In this document: positions 63,717 through 64,000 of the stretch, one piece after another
How positions within the stretch are numbered: position 1 is the first letter of the stretch
Layout: each line of letters begins with the position of its first letter
DNA from: Cytophagales bacterium
GTDB lineage: Bacteria; Bacteroidota; Bacteroidia; Cytophagales; Flammeovirgaceae
Length of the DNA stretch: 64,000 bases
Direction of reading: 5' to 3'
NCBI GenBank assembly: GCA_025056215.1
Contig: JANWWC010000001.1
Location: forward strand, 620,001-684,000
Notes under the pieces: generated by a model
What the model saw: only the letters and a program-made list of their open reading frames with translations
Database searches by the model: none
What the model was told of the DNA's origin: nothing
Position numbers and translations under genes: made by a program

Positions 63717-64000
63717 ATGAGAAAATCATTTTTACTCATTTATTTTTTCTCTTTCTTATGCTCAGCTAATAATATTCAAATTAACAATGTAGCTGTGGGA
63801 GGGCAAAATTTAGCGCTTAAATATACACTTGTTCAATTTGATATATCTTGGGAAAACTCTTGGAGAACTTCTACTTATGAAAGTAACTGGGACGCTGCTT
63901 GGGTCTTCGTAAAATATCGCAAAAAATGGGATACGCAATGGTTTCATGCTTATTTGCACAACAGCGGACATAACGCACCCTCAGGTTGTACCATTACACC
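63717..64000 (+). CDS. SUMF1-like exported protein, tandem paralogue (3' truncated)
   Basis: Begins 22 bases after the stop of its neighbour and runs off the window. The visible 94 residues start with a signal peptide (RKSFLLIYFFSFLCSANN) and follow the neighbour nearly residue by residue: NIQINNVAVGGQNLALKYTL, then FDISWENSWRTSTYESNWDA, then WFHAYLHNSGHNAPSGC. Hence a recent tandem duplication of the same N-terminal domain is likely, with the FGE-like part expected beyond the edge. Confidence 0.85.
   Translation, partial: MRKSFLLIYFFSFLCSANNIQINNVAVGGQNLALKYTLVQFDISWENSWRTSTYESNWDAAWVFVKYRKKWDTQWFHAYLHNSGHNAPSGCTIT

Overview
The window is chromosomal DNA of low GC content from a member of the Bacteroidota, most likely the order Cytophagales (inference). 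The evidence is a giant C25 (gingipain/PorU-type) peptidase, a type IX secretion (T9SS) C-terminal sorting domain, a PID-CTERM-like sorting tail, a GWxTD protein, a WbqC protein, a GH3/beta-lactamase fusion, Rho with a long disordered insert, several lipoproteins, and promoters of the Bacteroidota type (TTG, about 19-21 nt, TAnnTTTG). I saw no CRISPR array, insertion sequence, phage or plasmid module. Most of the window is ordinary housekeeping and envelope genes. The unusual parts are in the regulation, the intergenic regions and the broken genes.

Layout. 0-8 kb: a truncated FAD oxidoreductase overlapping a membrane protein, a thioredoxin-fold exported protein, and the C25 peptidase. 8.1-14.6 kb: tRNA-Met(CAT), WbqC, ClpC with a clear terminator, and the GH3/beta-lactamase fusion. 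14.6-20.5 kb (minus): a frameshifted PAS gene behind a GAF coiled-coil gene, a GH28-like lipoprotein, a MazG-type protein, a LexA/cI-like autorepressor with a large inverted repeat in front of it, and the siroheme-pathway methyltransferase CobA. 20.5-24 kb: small exported proteins, a possible small RNA, a membrane protein, a PAP2 phosphatase and an OmpR-type regulator. 23.8-28.4 kb: a PID-CTERM-like small protein and a 1418-residue T9SS cargo. 28.5-34.1 kb: RecG and a TonB-dependent receptor with a DUF2490 partner. 35-39.5 kb: a tightly overlapping five-gene operon (lipoprotein, GWxTD, phosphoesterase, MFS, lipoprotein). 39.8-45.4 kb: Rho, an HBM-HAMP-GAF-PP2C phosphatase, a metal-binding lipoprotein and a rhamnose mutarotase. 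45.5-48.1 kb: HtrA and a shortened str operon (rpsL-rpsG) with its own promoter and terminator. 48.2-53.9 kb: a pseudouridine synthase, the CysG-N/HemJ tetrapyrrole pair and a 1161-residue outer-membrane protein. 53.9-55.1 kb: a decayed gene and a 47-residue lipoprotein. 55.2-64 kb: isolated TrpA, an alanine-type symporter, an LTA-type sulfatase with an SDR enzyme, a membrane GAF-PAS sensor, and two tandem SUMF1-like exported proteins, the second cut by the window end.

Links between genes. CobA (19.3 kb) and the CysG N-terminal enzyme (49 kb) together cover the route from uroporphyrinogen III to siroheme. HemJ, directly behind the latter, belongs to the haem branch. ClpC, HtrA and the LexA-like repressor suggest stress handling. 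The C25 peptidase and the large cargo protein point to T9SS secretion. The GAF/PAS protein at 60-62 kb is a fused paralogue of the separate GAF and PAS genes at 14.6-16 kb. I do not see a convincing new defence or mobile system. The best leads are the autorepressor operator, the promoter-terminator mini-unit near 21.1 kb, the inverted repeat inside the TonB-receptor promoter, the paired T9SS/PID-CTERM products, and the two damaged loci.
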